A stretch of DNA of 12,655 nt from Candidatus Saccharimonadota bacterium (GTDB lineage Bacteria > Patescibacteriota > Saccharimonadia > QS-5-54-17), in contig SLRF01000011.1 of the NCBI GenBank assembly GCA_007131065.1, forward strand, positions 1 through 12,655. Direction: 5' to 3'. How positions within the stretch are numbered: position 1 is the first letter of the stretch; each line of letters begins with the position of its first letter. Positions 12,620 to 12,655 of the stretch are shown here, piece by piece. The position numbers were made by a program, and so were the translations under genes. Below the pieces are notes generated by a model that was given only the letters and a program-made list of their open reading frames with translations, was not told the DNA's origin and did no database searches.

Positions 12620-12655
12620 ATGACTCCGCCCAAACGCAGTTTGCGTGCCAACCTA
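12620..12655 (+). CDS. Start of a gene cut by the window edge
   Basis: Only 12 codons are present: MTPPKRSLRANL. The call rests on the ATG placed 7 nt after an extended -10 and on an open frame to the edge. The basic start is compatible with a cytoplasmic N-terminus of a membrane protein or a nucleic-acid-binding protein, but nothing can be assigned. Confidence 0.4.
   Translation, partial: MTPPKRSLRANL

Noticed and set aside
1..12655. Recoded UGA (Gracilibacteria/Absconditabacteria-type code)
   Set aside because: TGA ends yraN and the CAP-domain gene at sensible positions, with 4-nt overlaps, and no family domain is interrupted by TGA.
1..12655. tRNA, rRNA, CRISPR array, insertion sequence or integrase
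   Set aside because: None seen: no spaced direct repeats, no transposase-like protein, and nearly all bases are accounted for by genes and short gaps.

Overview
The window reads as the chromosome of a small-genome bacterium of the Candidate Phyla Radiation, most likely Candidatus Saccharibacteria (TM7). This is inference. The support is short, tightly packed genes, abutting or 4-nt overlapping reading frames, compact single-copy informational genes, a Saccharibacteria/actinobacteria-like membrane-anchored HEMLH protein, and TGA used as a normal stop (yraN, CAP gene), which argues against the UGA-glycine code of Gracilibacteria and Absconditabacteria. No mobile element, CRISPR array, tRNA or rRNA was seen.

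Layout. From the left edge to about 10250 everything is on the minus strand. In transcription order (right to left) this is: a 165-residue acidic protein of unknown function, rplS (L19) with a terminator, rnhB and yraN (4-nt overlap), an M13-family (PepO-like) metallopeptidase, nusA, clpC, a membrane-anchored HExxH protein, and radA, which is cut by the window edge. At about 10270 there is a divergent promoter region; to its right a SpoU/TrmH-type RNA methyltransferase and a DoxX-like membrane protein lie on the plus strand. They meet, with no spacer, a minus-strand pair: a CAP/SCP-domain membrane protein and a small three-helix membrane protein (4-nt overlap). The first 12 codons of one more plus-strand gene are at the right edge.

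How it fits together. The left half is a housekeeping and proteostasis block: RadA (recombination and repair), ClpC (AAA+ unfoldase with a visible ClpP-docking loop), two HExxH metalloprotease-type proteins, NusA, L19, RNase HII and YraN. The right half is rich in small membrane and surface proteins.

Main regulatory result. Upstream of clpC there is a clear CIRCE operator (CTGGCACTC-N9-GAGTGCCAG, arms extended to a perfect 15-bp palindrome). The best clpC -35 hexamer (TTGATA) lies in the CIRCE spacer, and the -10 (TATAGT) sits in a second perfect inverted repeat. This predicts direct HrcA repression of clpC. Several other genes (radA, the HExxH gene, the gene at the right edge, perhaps rnhB and rplS) have a -10 element 6-9 nt from the start codon, consistent with leaderless mRNAs.
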